A DNA stretch of 22,758 bases, taken from contig DMNP01000354.1 in NCBI GenBank assembly GCA_003452695.1, forward strand, positions 1 through 22,758, read 5' to 3'. Below the pieces are notes generated by a model. It saw only the letters and a list, made by a program, of their open reading frames with translations, did not search any database and was not told the DNA's origin. The position numbers and the translations under genes were made by a program. Positions 8,051 through 15,786 of this stretch are shown one piece after another. Position 1 is the first letter of the stretch. Every line of letters starts with the position of its first letter. This DNA comes from Eggerthellaceae bacterium (GTDB lineage: Bacteria > Actinomycetota > Coriobacteriia > Coriobacteriales > Eggerthellaceae).

Positions 8051-8683
8051 ATGAACGTATACGATTTCGACGGCACGATATTCCCGTCTAACTGCACGTT
8101 CAGCTTTTGCGTGTGGTGCATGATGCGTCATCCGCATCTGTGGGTCTCTTATTTTCCGCACGCCGTGAAGACGATGGCCCAGTACCAGGCGGGGAAGATT
8201 CCGAAGTACCGCATGATGCGCGAGATATTCAGGTACCTCATGCTGGTAGACGATTGCGACGAGCAAGTCGAGCGCTTCTGGGACAAGAACGAGAACCGGA
8301 TCTCGTCGTGGTACCTGGCGCAGAAGAGGCCGGACGACCTTATCATCAGCGCGTCCCCGGATTGCATAATCGCCCCCATCGCGCGCAGGCTCGGCGTGAA
8401 CTATGTGGCGACGGAATACGACCGAGAGCTCGGGGTCTTCATGAACAATCTGATGTACGCGAAGGAGAAGTCGATCTACATCATCGAGCACGGCTTTCCG
8501 GTCATCGACCACTTCTATTCCGATTCGCTTTCCGACACCCCGCTGGCGCTTTGCTCGGACAAGGCGCATCTGGTGACGAACAGGGCCACCACGGTTGTCG
8601 ACTGGCCAGAGCTCGACGAGTCCACGAGGGCAAAGGTCTGGAAGAAGATCGACACCGGCTGGGCGATTCACCTCGAGGACTAG
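8051..8683 (+). CDS. HAD-IB family phosphatase (SerB-like fold)
   Basis: This is a 210-residue protein. Motif I is YDFDGTI (Asp 5, Asp 7) at the extreme N-terminus, motif II SASPD (Ser 100), and motif IV YSDSLSDTP (Asp 158, Asp 162). These mark the HAD-IB subclass, which includes phosphoserine phosphatase-like enzymes. The cap (about 12-90) is rich in aromatic and basic residues, unlike true SerB, so a different phosphorylated or lipid-linked substrate is plausible. ATG 8051 is chosen over the adjacent TTG 8048; GAGGCAGGAG upstream is the likely ribosome binding site. A gap of 155 bases separates it from the other HAD gene. Its stop overlaps the stop of the antisense Nif11 remnant by 3 bases. 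Confidence 0.88.
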   Translation: MNVYDFDGTIFPSNCTFSFCVWCMMRHPHLWVSYFPHAVKTMAQYQAGKIPKYRMMREIFRYLMLVDDCDEQVERFWDKNENRISSWYLAQKRPDDLIISASPDCIIAPIARRLGVNYVATEYDRELGVFMNNLMYAKEKSIYIIEHGFPVIDHFYSDSLSDTPLALCSDKAHLVTNRATTVVDWPELDESTRAKVWKKIDTGWAIHLED

Positions 8684-8835
8684 GGGCGAATCAAGTAAGC
8701 GCAAAGAGAACCGTCTTCCCTGTCGGCCATACACCAAGCACCACCCGAAACCTGAAGGAGTCCTGATTCGGAGAGCTCGTAGCCCTCTTCTTTCGCAAGC
8801 GCCAGAACCTCTTCAGGGCTGCTGCGTGCGTTGAT
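8680..8835 (-). pseudogene. Nif11-type RiPP precursor remnant, 5' truncated
   Basis: The minus strand encodes 51 residues before TAG. They contain SSPEEVLALAKEEGYELSES and then LLQVSGGAWC. The SPEEV..LAKEEGYEL helix and the Gly-Gly site are typical of the C-terminal half of Nif11-like leader peptides, which guide modification of ribosomal natural products. The residues after GG (AWCMAD...SLCAYLIRP) would be a short core with two Cys. A TAA lies immediately upstream in frame, no start codon precedes the motif, and the usual N-terminal helix is not found in the other frames. I read this as a broken gene. No modification enzyme or transporter lies beside it. Confidence 0.6.
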
Positions 8836-9192
8836 TTATTGCGTTTTGAACCATAGGCCACCGCGCAAGATGAAGCAGCAGGTATTGGGGAGTCACCGAG
8901 AACCCATTGGCAAGACCGCTGCCCGAAATCAGCATGTCCGACGACGAGCTTCGCCGGATTGATGTGTGCGTGTTGGCGCCAAGGCCCGCATTTGTCGCGA
9001 AGCGGGCGTAGGTGCGCTATCATGTCCAAAATTAAAAAGGCAGAGATAAAACCATTCCGCCGCCCGTATTGGGTGCTGGTGTGTGATTTGCATAAATCGG
9101 GGCGTTTCTTCAGAGGGCATTTCCTGGTAGCGTGCACGGGCATGACGCGCGCGGCGGGGTTTTCGAAGGGCGCCTGAAAATAGGAGTCAGTT
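8836..9192. other. Intergenic region with one doubtful small ORF
   Basis: Nothing was recognised here. A 51-codon open frame on + at 9022-9177 (starts MSKIKKAEIKPFRRPYW) has a weak ribosome binding site and no family resemblance. It is lysine-rich and AT-richer at its start than its surroundings, so it could be a small basic protein, but I cannot support it as a gene. Confidence 0.3.
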
Positions 9193-10674
9193 GTGGACAT
9201 TGCCGCGTTGGTGTTGAGCGATTACATTACGTTAGCCGAGCTGCTGGGGCTCTGGGTGATGCTGGGATCAAACGTTCACCTGAGCCGGCGGACGATTACG
9301 GCGACCCGCTTCGTGATAATCCTCATATTTGCGGAGGCTTTGCTTTCCATCATCGTGCGTTGGGCCGCGCAGCTCGATTATCCGACGTATGCCAGAATCT
9401 TCCTAACGCCAACGGTCTGGCTGCTGCATCCCGTCATCATGCTCGAGATGATGGGCATAACGCAGTTCGCTCAGAAGCGCAGGTTCCTGCTGTATCTGCC
9501 GATTCTCATAAGCGCGCCGCTTCTGTACTCAAGCCAGTGGACGCACTTAATCTATTGGTTTTCCCCCGACAATCAGTACATGAGCGCAGATGGCATACTG
9601 CGTTTTTACCCAGTCGCCCTTTTCGTGCTGTATGCCGTCTTGTTCGTCGGCGCGTTTGCGATCCAGTACGCCCGCCGCGGCACGACCGAGAGAAAAGGCA
9701 TCTTGGTCAGCTTCCTCACGGCGATGGTCGGCGCGGCCATTCACGTCTTCCTGGCGATACGGGTGGATTTCAGCACGCTGTTCGCATCGCTTCTGCTCGT
9801 CTACTACCTTTCGCTGTATGTGCTGACGGCCAAAGAGGACACGCTTACCCATCTGCTCAACCGCCAATGCTATTACGTGGATTCGGCAAACCTGAAGGGT
9901 CGGATTACCGCAGTGGCGTCGGTGGATATGAACGACCTGAAGAAGGTGAACGATTCCGAGGGGCACGATGCGGGGGATACGGCACTCGTAACCGTGGCCG
10001 AATGCCTGACGAGCGACAAGGTGAAAAACAAGCAGGTATACCGCATCGGCGGCGACGAGTTTGCAATCTTTTACCTGGACAAGACCGAGGACGAGGTAAA
10101 AGACGACATAGAGCGGATGCGCAAAAACCTATCCAGAACCAAATACGAATGCGCCTTCGGCTACGAGATGGTGAAAGACGAGGAGGTCGAGAAGGCGATA
10201 ATCGCCGCCGACCGGGAAATGTACACGAACAAGGCCATCATGAAAGACACCAACGAGCGGCGGATCGCAGCCCATAGAGCGGCCACCATCCGCGTCATGC
10301 ATGAAGCGCTCGGTTCGGGCATGTGGGGCATGGAATTCGACGAAAACGGCAATATGACATCGGTTGAATGGAGCCCCGAATTCAGGAGGATGATCGGGTA
10401 CAAAGACGAGAACGACTTCCCCAACAAGTTGGAGTCGTGGTCGGACCTCTTGCATCCAGACGATAGGGACGCGGTCCTGAAAGAATACAACGACACGATA
10501 CAGGATTACACGGGACGGAAAAACTACGACGTGGAATATCGGCTGCAGGTTAAAAGTGGAGAGTGGCGATGGTTCCATGCCATCGGAAGGCTCTTGCGGC
10601 GCGAAAACGGGACTCCCCTTTCCTATGTCGGCATGTTCGTGGATATTACCGACCAGAAAGCTGCCGGGTTGTAG
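9193..10674 (+). CDS. Membrane GGDEF protein with C-terminal PAS domain
   Basis: This is a 493-residue protein. GTG 9193 is the start, 6 bases after an AGGAG site. About seven transmembrane segments fill residues 1-212, like the 7TM sensor regions of some kinases. The GGDEF domain (about 213-350) has DTLTHLLNRQ, SVDMNDLKKVND and RIGGDEF at 284-290, so it is probably an active diguanylate cyclase; the RxxD inhibitory site is absent. A PAS_3-type fold follows (about 368-489), with MWGMEFDENGNM, WSPEFRRMIGY, LLHPDDRD, a YDVEYRLQVKSGEWRWF segment and the terminal DITDQK. PAS domains normally precede GGDEF, so this order is unusual, and the protein ends right after PAS. Its 3' end overlaps an ATPase remnant on the other strand. 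Confidence 0.9.
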   Translation: MDIAALVLSDYITLAELLGLWVMLGSNVHLSRRTITATRFVIILIFAEALLSIIVRWAAQLDYPTYARIFLTPTVWLLHPVIMLEMMGITQFAQKRRFLLYLPILISAPLLYSSQWTHLIYWFSPDNQYMSADGILRFYPVALFVLYAVLFVGAFAIQYARRGTTERKGILVSFLTAMVGAAIHVFLAIRVDFSTLFASLLLVYYLSLYVLTAKEDTLTHLLNRQCYYVDSANLKGRITAVASVDMNDLKKVNDSEGHDAGDTALVTVAECLTSDKVKNKQVYRIGGDEFAIFYLDKTEDEVKDDIERMRKNLSRTKYECAFGYEMVKDEEVEKAIIAADREMYTNKAIMKDTNERRIAAHRAATIRVMHEALGSGMWGMEFDENGNMTSVEWSPEFRRMIGYKDENDFPNKLESWSDLLHPDDRDAVLKEYNDTIQDYTGRKNYDVEYRLQVKSGEWRWFHAIGRLLRRENGTPLSYVGMFVDITDQKAAGL

Positions 10675-11026
10675 GAAGCGGACAGCGGGCGAGCTCTGAC
10701 ATGTGGGAGAACGGCGAAGCGTCGATGCGTAGCATTGGCTGCGAGAATCGCGCAACTCGCACATTCGGCAAGCCCATCGAGATGTCTTCGAGCATTCCGG
10801 GCAATGCCGAAACCCTTGCGGAAATCCATCCGTGCTCGAGCGCTTCGGCTGCGATGCAGGCGAGCAGCGCCGTCTTTCCCGAGCCGCGCGGTCCGATGAG
10901 GATGCTCGACAAGTTGGGGTTTCCCGAGCCGTCCTCGAATGCCTTGCTCATCGCATCAAGAATGTCCTGGCGGCCAGCCATATAGGGAGGTACTTTGCCA
11001 AATGTCGGGGTGAAGGGGTTGCGCAT
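10646..11026 (-). pseudogene. Truncated AAA-type ATPase gene, N-terminal part only
   Basis: From ATG 11026 the protein reads NPFTPTFGKVPPYMAGRQ, then a Walker A motif GPRGSGKT (45-52) and a helix ending HGWISARVSALPGMLEDI. This resembles the start of a family of ATP-binding proteins of roughly 350-400 residues. After about residue 82 the match stops. The remaining 44 codons look like noise and run into the 3' end of the GGDEF gene, so there is no Walker B and no C-terminal domain. I read it as a deletion remnant. A TTG-started longer version from 11086 would translate the repeat array and is not credible. Confidence 0.65.
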
Positions 11027-11041
11027 TTTCCGGTCGCTTCT

Positions 11042-11085
11042 TTCGCAAGTTTCGCACGTTTTCGCAAGTTTCGCACGTATTCGCA
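11042..11085 (-). repeat. Five phased TGCGAA hexamers before the truncated ATPase
   Basis: On the minus strand TGCGAA occurs five times, starting 10, 9, 10 and 9 bases apart, i.e. near-helical phasing within a 19-bp unit. The array ends 15 bases before the ATPase start codon. Five binding sites on one face of the helix would suit an operator or a cooperative protein array. Confidence 0.75.
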
Positions 11086-11295
11086 ATGGTTAGCTCGGCA
11101 AGGGAGATAAGCGAGGATGCGAGCAGCGGGCTTTCGACGAGCTGCGCGGTGTTGCGGGACAAGCCAGAACTGCGCCGGGTGTCACCTACGACATTTCGTC
11201 GAAATGCCTCGACGTGATGGGCGCACTTGCCCTGTTCCTACGCAAAACGCGGCGGTAACAGATGAAACACCGGTGTCTGGCGCCCTTGTTTCACG

Positions 11296-11571
11296 TTGGG
11301 GCGGCATCACGACGCGCTGCCGGGCGCTGCTGAGCTCAGCGCCAATACCAACCTGGAGATAAAAGCGATCAGCTCGCTCACCTTCAACGCTCTCCGGTCT
11401 AAAGAGGCAGATCTGTGCTTCGCTCTGCTCTCGAGCAAAACCGATTCCTCCGGATTGGCCGTCAAGCCCGTTCTTCAGCTCCCGCTTGCCGCCTTCGTCC
11501 ACCGAATGCAGCGGATGGCACAATTGACCGATATTGACTGGAGAGCGTGCCTAGTGTTGCAGTTAGATTAA
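11296..11571 (+). pseudogene. LysR-type regulator remnant, substrate-binding part
   Basis: The frame reads LPGAAELSANTNLEIKAISS, then LRSKEADLCFALL, SSGLAVKPVLQLPLAAFVH and LTDIDWR before TAA 11569-11571. That is the pattern of the first half of a LysR effector-binding domain (inducer-binding strand, EADLCFA segment, then the PLAAFVHR.HPLA hinge). No helix-turn-helix precedes it and the second lobe is missing. Upstream 11111-11295 shows no matching frame. It is a fragment, not a functional gene. Confidence 0.5.
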
Positions 11572-11769
11572 TCAAATAGGGCATCTTGAGAATATCCCAT
11601 TGGAATTGTAGGAGATGAAACCCCTCGATTCGCAGAAAGCTAAAGCTGTTCTATTCGGCGAAATTGGTTGTCGCAACTGACCCCTGCGCCTGTTTTGCTC
11701 TTAATTTGACAATTATTTCGTTTTTAGATACATGAGCGTTTTTTCAGCCAAGGACGGGAAGGCAAGCGC

Positions 11770-11817
11770 GCGAAGGTGATGGCGAAAAGGTGACGGAAGA
11801 ACCGTCCCCTTGTCACC
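11770..11817. repeat. Palindromic repeat with 19-bp left flank, copy 2
   Basis: The palindrome core is 11789-11817 (GGTGAC...GTCACC arms around GAAGAACCGTCCCC). Together with the left flank (GCGAAGGTGATGGCGAAAA) the 48 bp match 17629-17676 at 43 of 48 positions by my count, so the shared unit is longer than the palindrome. Confidence 0.85.
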
Positions 11818-11828
11818 TCTTGGCGGCC

Positions 11829-11920
11829 AACTCACCGATTCATTTCAGTCCATATTAATGATTAGATATAGTCCAACTCACATAGTATAAATAGTCCAAC
11901 TAACCGATTCATGCTATTAT
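11829..11920 (+). repeat. Four tandem 23-bp units in the DUF4143 promoter
   Basis: Units start at 11829, 11852, 11875 and 11898. The first three end in AGTCC. Units 1, 3 and 4 begin AACTCAC, AACTCAC and AACTAAC. Units 1 and 4 share CCGATTCAT. The last unit contains the likely -10 (TATTAT). A 23-bp period is close to two helical turns, as expected for a repressor or polymerising protein. Confidence 0.75.
11912..11920 (+). promoter_or_regulatory. Extended -10 promoter for the DUF4143 gene
   Basis: TGCTATTAT is a good extended -10, 21 bases before ATG 11942, within repeat unit 4. The gene's ribosome binding site (AGGTGATGGAG) lies between the two. No clear -35 is present, which is acceptable for extended -10 promoters. 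Confidence 0.55.
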
Positions 11921-11941
11921 GGCACTTGAGGTGATGGAGCA

Positions 11942-13231
11942 ATGTCGCGTAGAACGAACAAAGAGCTGCCTGCCGACGGATACCTCCCGAGGATTGCCGA
12001 CGGCATGCTTGAACAGGCGCTGCGGTCATCCGGCGCCGTGAGCATCAGGGGACCCAAGTGGTGCGGCAAGACCGCGACGGGAGAGCGCCAATCCGCAAGT
12101 CAGGTTTTCATGCAGGACCCCGACCGGAGCGCCACGCTGCTCGCGCTCGCCGACAGCAAGCCCTCCGCCATCCTCGAGGGCGAGGAGCCGAGGCTCATCG
12201 ACGAGTGGCAGATGGCACCGCAGCTCTGGGACGCTGTGCGGTTCGCCGTGGATAGGGGCCATGGGCGGGGAAGGTTCATCCTCACGGGCTCCTCGACCCC
12301 GCGCAAGCGGCCCGCGCACTCCGGCGTCGGACGAATTGCGAGCCTGAACATGGGCACGATGACCCTGTTCGAATCTGGAGAATCGAACGGTTCTGTATCG
12401 CTCTCAGATTTGTTCGCAAGCGGCGGCAAGGGCGTGGGGAGCATCTGCGAGCTCGATATAGACGACTACGCGTTCGCCATCTGCCGTGGCGGCTGGCCCG
12501 AGGCTGTCACGGAGCAGGACGACGGCATCGCACTCTCGATGGCGGAAAGCTACGTGCGGGAGCTGCTGGAACGCGACATCGAAGAGATGGACGAGAAGCC
12601 CCGCAATACGACCTGGATGCGCGCGCTGCTCAGGTCGTATGCGCGCAACATCTCCTCCGAGGCTGCCGCGACGACGATAGCCGCCGACATGCAGGGGCAC
12701 ATTCCCTCCAGCGATACGGTCGCAGACTACCTCGACGCCCTGGCGCGTGCGTGCGTGGTCGAAGACCTGGAGGCGTGGAACCCGAGCCTCCGCTCCAAGA
12801 CGGCGGTGCGCACGAGCCCCACCAGGCATTTCTGCGACCCTTCGATTGCTGCGGCAATGCTCGGCGTATCGCTAGCCAGTCTGCGCGAGGACTTCGAGAT
12901 GTTCGGCCTGCTGTTCGAGTCCCTGTGCGCCCACGACCTGCGCGTGTATGCGAGCGCGTTGGGCGGCGACGTGTTCCACTACCGTGACAAGACGGGCCTT
13001 GAAGCCGATGCCGTCATCCACCTGCACGACGGGCGCTGGGCTCCCGTCGAGGTGAAGCTCGGCAACCGGTTCATAGACGACGCGGCGAAGCACCTGCTGA
13101 AGCTCGCCGGCCGTGTCGACCAGGAGCGCCAGGGGGCGCCATCGTTCCTCATGGTCCTCACTGCGACCCAAACCGCATACAAACGGGACGACGGAGTTGT
13201 AGTAGCCCCGTTGGGAACGCTGGCACCTTAA
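11942..13231 (+). CDS. DUF4143 family ATPase
   Basis: This is a 429-residue protein with an N-terminal AAA-like ATPase and a C-terminal DUF4143 domain. Walker A is GPKWCGKT (37-44), the Walker B-like motif is RLIDEWQ (84-90), and a sensor strand FILTGSSTP lies at 112-120. The C-terminal part contains the PD-(D/E)XK-like core: HYRDKTGLEADAVI, then a strand PVEVKLG. The family is widespread, often in multiple copies per genome, and its function is not established. Proposed links are to mobile elements or toxin-antitoxin-like systems. A second full copy lies at 19714-20880, with only modest similarity, and a remnant at 17442-17612. Start ATG 11942 has a strong ribosome binding site. Upstream DNA carries the 23-bp array, so autoregulation is plausible. 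Confidence 0.92.
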   Translation: MSRRTNKELPADGYLPRIADGMLEQALRSSGAVSIRGPKWCGKTATGERQSASQVFMQDPDRSATLLALADSKPSAILEGEEPRLIDEWQMAPQLWDAVRFAVDRGHGRGRFILTGSSTPRKRPAHSGVGRIASLNMGTMTLFESGESNGSVSLSDLFASGGKGVGSICELDIDDYAFAICRGGWPEAVTEQDDGIALSMAESYVRELLERDIEEMDEKPRNTTWMRALLRSYARNISSEAAATTIAADMQGHIPSSDTVADYLDALARACVVEDLEAWNPSLRSKTAVRTSPTRHFCDPSIAAAMLGVSLASLREDFEMFGLLFESLCAHDLRVYASALGGDVFHYRDKTGLEADAVIHLHDGRWAPVEVKLGNRFIDDAAKHLLKLAGRVDQERQGAPSFLMVLTATQTAYKRDDGVVVAPLGTLAP

Positions 13232-13360
13232 CGGACCATCTAGGTTTTTGGGCATAACTCCAAGGTGCAAACATGCAGGGGTGTTGTGCCCGTCCCTTAC
13301 GCCTTCCAACCGATGGTCGCTTGGATCACGGCGTCCACGTTCTCGGGCTCGGCATTAAGC

Positions 13361-13411
13361 GGTGACGCAGGGACGGTTCTTGGGTGACGCAAGAACCGTC
13401 CCCCTGTCACC
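13361..13411. repeat. Palindromic repeat, paired copy 3
   Basis: Two family units face each other: GGTGACGCAGGGACGGTTCTT (13361-13381, written here as positions with key ends GGTGAC and GGTTCTT) and its near complement at 13391-13411, around a 9-base loop. It sits between the converging DUF4143 and aldo/keto reductase genes, where it could also terminate both. Confidence 0.85.
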
Positions 13412-13414
13412 CCC

Positions 13415-14515
13415 TCAGATGCCGAAATACTCCGCGATCTCGTGCATGCGCCCGGATTGCGTGCAGTTGAAGGGGCAGCGTTTATCGCAATGCCCGCACC
13501 CTATGCATTCGGAAGCATGCTGCTCGAGGTTGCGGTAGTGATCCGCCGCGAGCTCGTCGCCCAACCGTGCCAGGTCGTAATACTTGTTGACCAAACCGAT
13601 AGGAATTCCCACCGGACACGGCTGGCAATGGTTGCAGTACACGCAAACGCCTTTGTCGGTTGGCGGGGCGAATTCGCCGATAATCGAGTAGTCGCGCTGC
13701 TCGGGCGAGGCATCCAGATAGGACAGCACGCTGCGCAGGTCGTCGAGCCCCCGCACGCCCGGTAGCACGCATGCCACTCCGGGCTTGTCCAGCGCGTAGG
13801 CGATGCACTGATCGCGGGTGAGCGCTTGGCCGAAAGGCGATTGTGCCGCATCGAGCAGCTGACCGCCTGCGAACGCCTTCATAACCGACACGCCCACGCC
13901 CGCCATTTCGAACTCGCGGTAGAGCGTCGCGCGGTCTGCCGCCTCACCCTTCCCGTAGGTGGATTCGTTCGTGTAATCGTACATGGGATTGATGGAAAAC
14001 ATCGCCCAGTCGAATGCGCCCGTGGCCAGGAATTTGCGCGCGATTGCAACCGTATGCGTGGAAAACGCCAGGTGGCGAATCGTGCCATCCGCCTTTCGGC
14101 GCAAAGCGTAATCCCCTATGCCGCCGTTCATGACCCTGTCGAAATCCGATTCCTCGTCGATGCAGTGGATGAAGCCGAAGTCGGCATAGTCGGTGCCGAG
14201 ATCCGATAGGCGCTTCTCGAACTCAGCAGCTGCGAGCGTGGCGTCGACCGTCCAACCGTACTTTCCCGTCGTGTACTCTGCGCCGATATGCACCTGCAGC
14301 ATCGCGCGCTGGCGGTTGGCGCCCGAAAGCGCGCGAAGGTAGCCCTCGAACGCCGATGCTTCGCTCGGTATGAAGTCGAACACGTTCACGCCCATATCGA
14401 GCGCTTCACGTACTACGGCTTCCGTCTCCTTGGCATCTGCATGGTGGATGCCCGCCATCCCCAGCCCGATGACGCCGATTTTCTCGCCTCCGTGCGGAAG
14501 CGTCCTGTACTCCAT
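13415..14515 (-). CDS. Aldo/keto reductase family protein with two Fe-S motifs
   Basis: This is a 366-residue cytoplasmic protein. Residues 1-270 follow the aldo/keto reductase barrel (start YRTLPHGGEKIGVIGLGMAG, then VNVFDF, TDYADFGFIHCID, GTIRHLAFSTH, GVSVMKAFAGG, ACVLPGVRGLDDL). The C-terminal domain has two Cys clusters: CVYCNHCQPCP (Cys 291, 294, 297, 300) and CIGCGHCDKRCP (Cys 337, 340, 343, 347), which should hold two 4Fe-4S clusters. Of the classical tetrad, Asp 47 and His 117 are present. The Tyr expected shortly after Asp 47 and the Lys of the next strand are not seen (His 76 stands there). This is shared by a subfamily common in anaerobes. Start ATG 14515 follows GGGGAGG. It lies 163 bases downstream of the flavodoxin fusion gene on the same strand. 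Confidence 0.92.
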   Translation of the reverse strand: MEYRTLPHGGEKIGVIGLGMAGIHHADAKETEAVVREALDMGVNVFDFIPSEASAFEGYLRALSGANRQRAMLQVHIGAEYTTGKYGWTVDATLAAAEFEKRLSDLGTDYADFGFIHCIDEESDFDRVMNGGIGDYALRRKADGTIRHLAFSTHTVAIARKFLATGAFDWAMFSINPMYDYTNESTYGKGEAADRATLYREFEMAGVGVSVMKAFAGGQLLDAAQSPFGQALTRDQCIAYALDKPGVACVLPGVRGLDDLRSVLSYLDASPEQRDYSIIGEFAPPTDKGVCVYCNHCQPCPVGIPIGLVNKYYDLARLGDELAADHYRNLEQHASECIGCGHCDKRCPFNCTQSGRMHEIAEYFGI

Positions 14516-14678
14516 TATAACCTCCCCGTTTTCTATCTACCTTCTTTTTGCTATTCAAGAGTTTTGCGTTTAGAGGTGCGCATGCGAAACTCAAGGCCGG
14601 CTGTAAATGCAATCGTGATGCAGAGAGGTGCGGATGCTCTCCCGAGCCTGAACCGATGCGGGAGCGGCCGACGAGCTG

Positions 14679-15758
14679 CTATTGCAGCGCCAATTCCACC
14701 GTTGCATCGCCCTCGCCGAACGCGGCGAGCAGGCTCTCTGTGGTTGCGCCCTCTAGGTGGCCGAGCGGCGTGTATGCCCACGTGTTCGAGCCGTGAAAGA
14801 CAGTGATCTGGTTGCCCTGGTACAGCATGACGTCTCCCGGCTGGGTCGTGATCTGCTCATCGCTGGACGGCAGCTCGTTCGGCAGCGCGCCCACCTTCTC
14901 GAATCCTCCGTAGGAATGCATGTCTACCGATATCGGCGCGTCACGCAACGAGGCGACCAGCGCCGATGCGGCTTCGGTATTTGCCGGCAACATCGTGAGC
15001 GTCGTGCCGTTAACCTTCATTGCAATGGTCGACGCGCCGGTCGCGCCAAGCCCGGTCTTCCCCTTCGCCCACGCGCGCACATCCTGCTCGGAAGCGGCCA
15101 CGTTATCCCCCAGGATCGAGATCGCATCGCCCGACTTCACCGTTGCCCCCTTGGCAAGCGATTCCAGGGTGGGCAAGCTGTTTGCCCCACTCGAGCTGCC
15201 CCCGTGCGAGAAGAAGGGGATGACCGTCTTGCCCGACAGGTCGTAATCTTCAAGGAAGGTGCACATCGGCATCGGCAGGTCGTACCACCATATGGGAAAT
15301 CCGAAGAACACCGTGTCGCAGTTCGCCAACCGCTCCGCATTCAAATCGACGACGATTTCGGGACGTGCGTTTTGATCCTGCTCGTCCTTTGCGCGATCGA
15401 CAGTCGCGTCGTAGTCGTCGGGATAGGCCTCCTTGGCCGTCACGCGCACGAGGTCGCCGCCAACCTCATCGGCAATCCAATGGGCCATGGCGTCGACATT
15501 GCCCGTGTACGAGAAGTACACGACGAGCGGCTTCCGAGCGCTTTCGTTCGCTAATCCACTCGATTGATTCGATGAGCCAGCGCTGACGGCGGAGGCTGAG
15601 GCGGAAACCGAGGCTACTGACGACGAACTACTCGCAGAAAACGAATTGCCCTCAGTTGACCTGCTCGGAGCGCACCCCGCAAGCCCGACCACCATACCCG
15701 CTGCGGCAAGCGCCGACGCACGCAGAAACGTGCGCCTCGTAACAATTGAACCTGACAT
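14679..15758 (-). CDS. Tat lipoprotein: flavodoxin fused to cyclophilin-like domain
   Basis: This is a 359-residue protein. The start ATG 15758 follows AAGGAGAG; further upstream codons are the intergenic region. A twin-arginine signal (TRRTF, 8-12) and lipobox LAGC (26-29) indicate export as a folded lipoprotein. A Ser/Ala linker (36-74) leads to a flavodoxin domain (78-235) with the FMN phosphate loop SYTGNVD (83-89) and the FMN-ring loop FPIWWYDLP. The C-terminal part (244-358) is a cyclophilin-like fold domain (PF18050 type): IAMKVNGTTLTM, SVDMHSYGGFEKVG, PGDVMLYQGNQITVFHG, TPLGHL. This domain is also the only domain of the gene 28 bases upstream. The pair is probably an operon acting outside the membrane. 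The redox partner is unknown. Confidence 0.92.
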   Translation of the reverse strand: MSGSIVTRRTFLRASALAAAGMVVGLAGCAPSRSTEGNSFSASSSSSVASVSASASAVSAGSSNQSSGLANESARKPLVVYFSYTGNVDAMAHWIADEVGGDLVRVTAKEAYPDDYDATVDRAKDEQDQNARPEIVVDLNAERLANCDTVFFGFPIWWYDLPMPMCTFLEDYDLSGKTVIPFFSHGGSSSGANSLPTLESLAKGATVKSGDAISILGDNVAASEQDVRAWAKGKTGLGATGASTIAMKVNGTTLTMLPANTEAASALVASLRDAPISVDMHSYGGFEKVGALPNELPSSDEQITTQPGDVMLYQGNQITVFHGSNTWAYTPLGHLEGATTESLLAAFGEGDATVELALQ

Positions 15759-15786
15759 GGAACTCTCCTTACGTAAATACGCCGAG

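Larger units (their letters stand above)
11572..11941. other. AT-rich intergenic region before the DUF4143 gene
   Basis: No gene was recognised. It is clearly more AT-rich than its surroundings. It carries a palindromic repeat (11789-11817), a four-unit 23-bp tandem array (11829-11920) and an extended -10, all listed separately. TTGACA at 11706-11711 has no convincing -10 partner. Confidence 0.6.

Noticed and set aside
8691..9200. A 169-codon open frame on the - strand.
   Set aside because: It has no family pattern and overlaps the Nif11 remnant in a different frame, where the recognisable leader motif lies.
11182..11523. A 113-codon open frame on the - strand.
   Set aside because: The + strand frame over the same bases reads as a LysR effector-domain fragment; the minus frame has no pattern.
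11829..11920. Possible CRISPR array.
   Set aside because: The 23-bp units are contiguous and diverged, with no spacers and no cas genes nearby.
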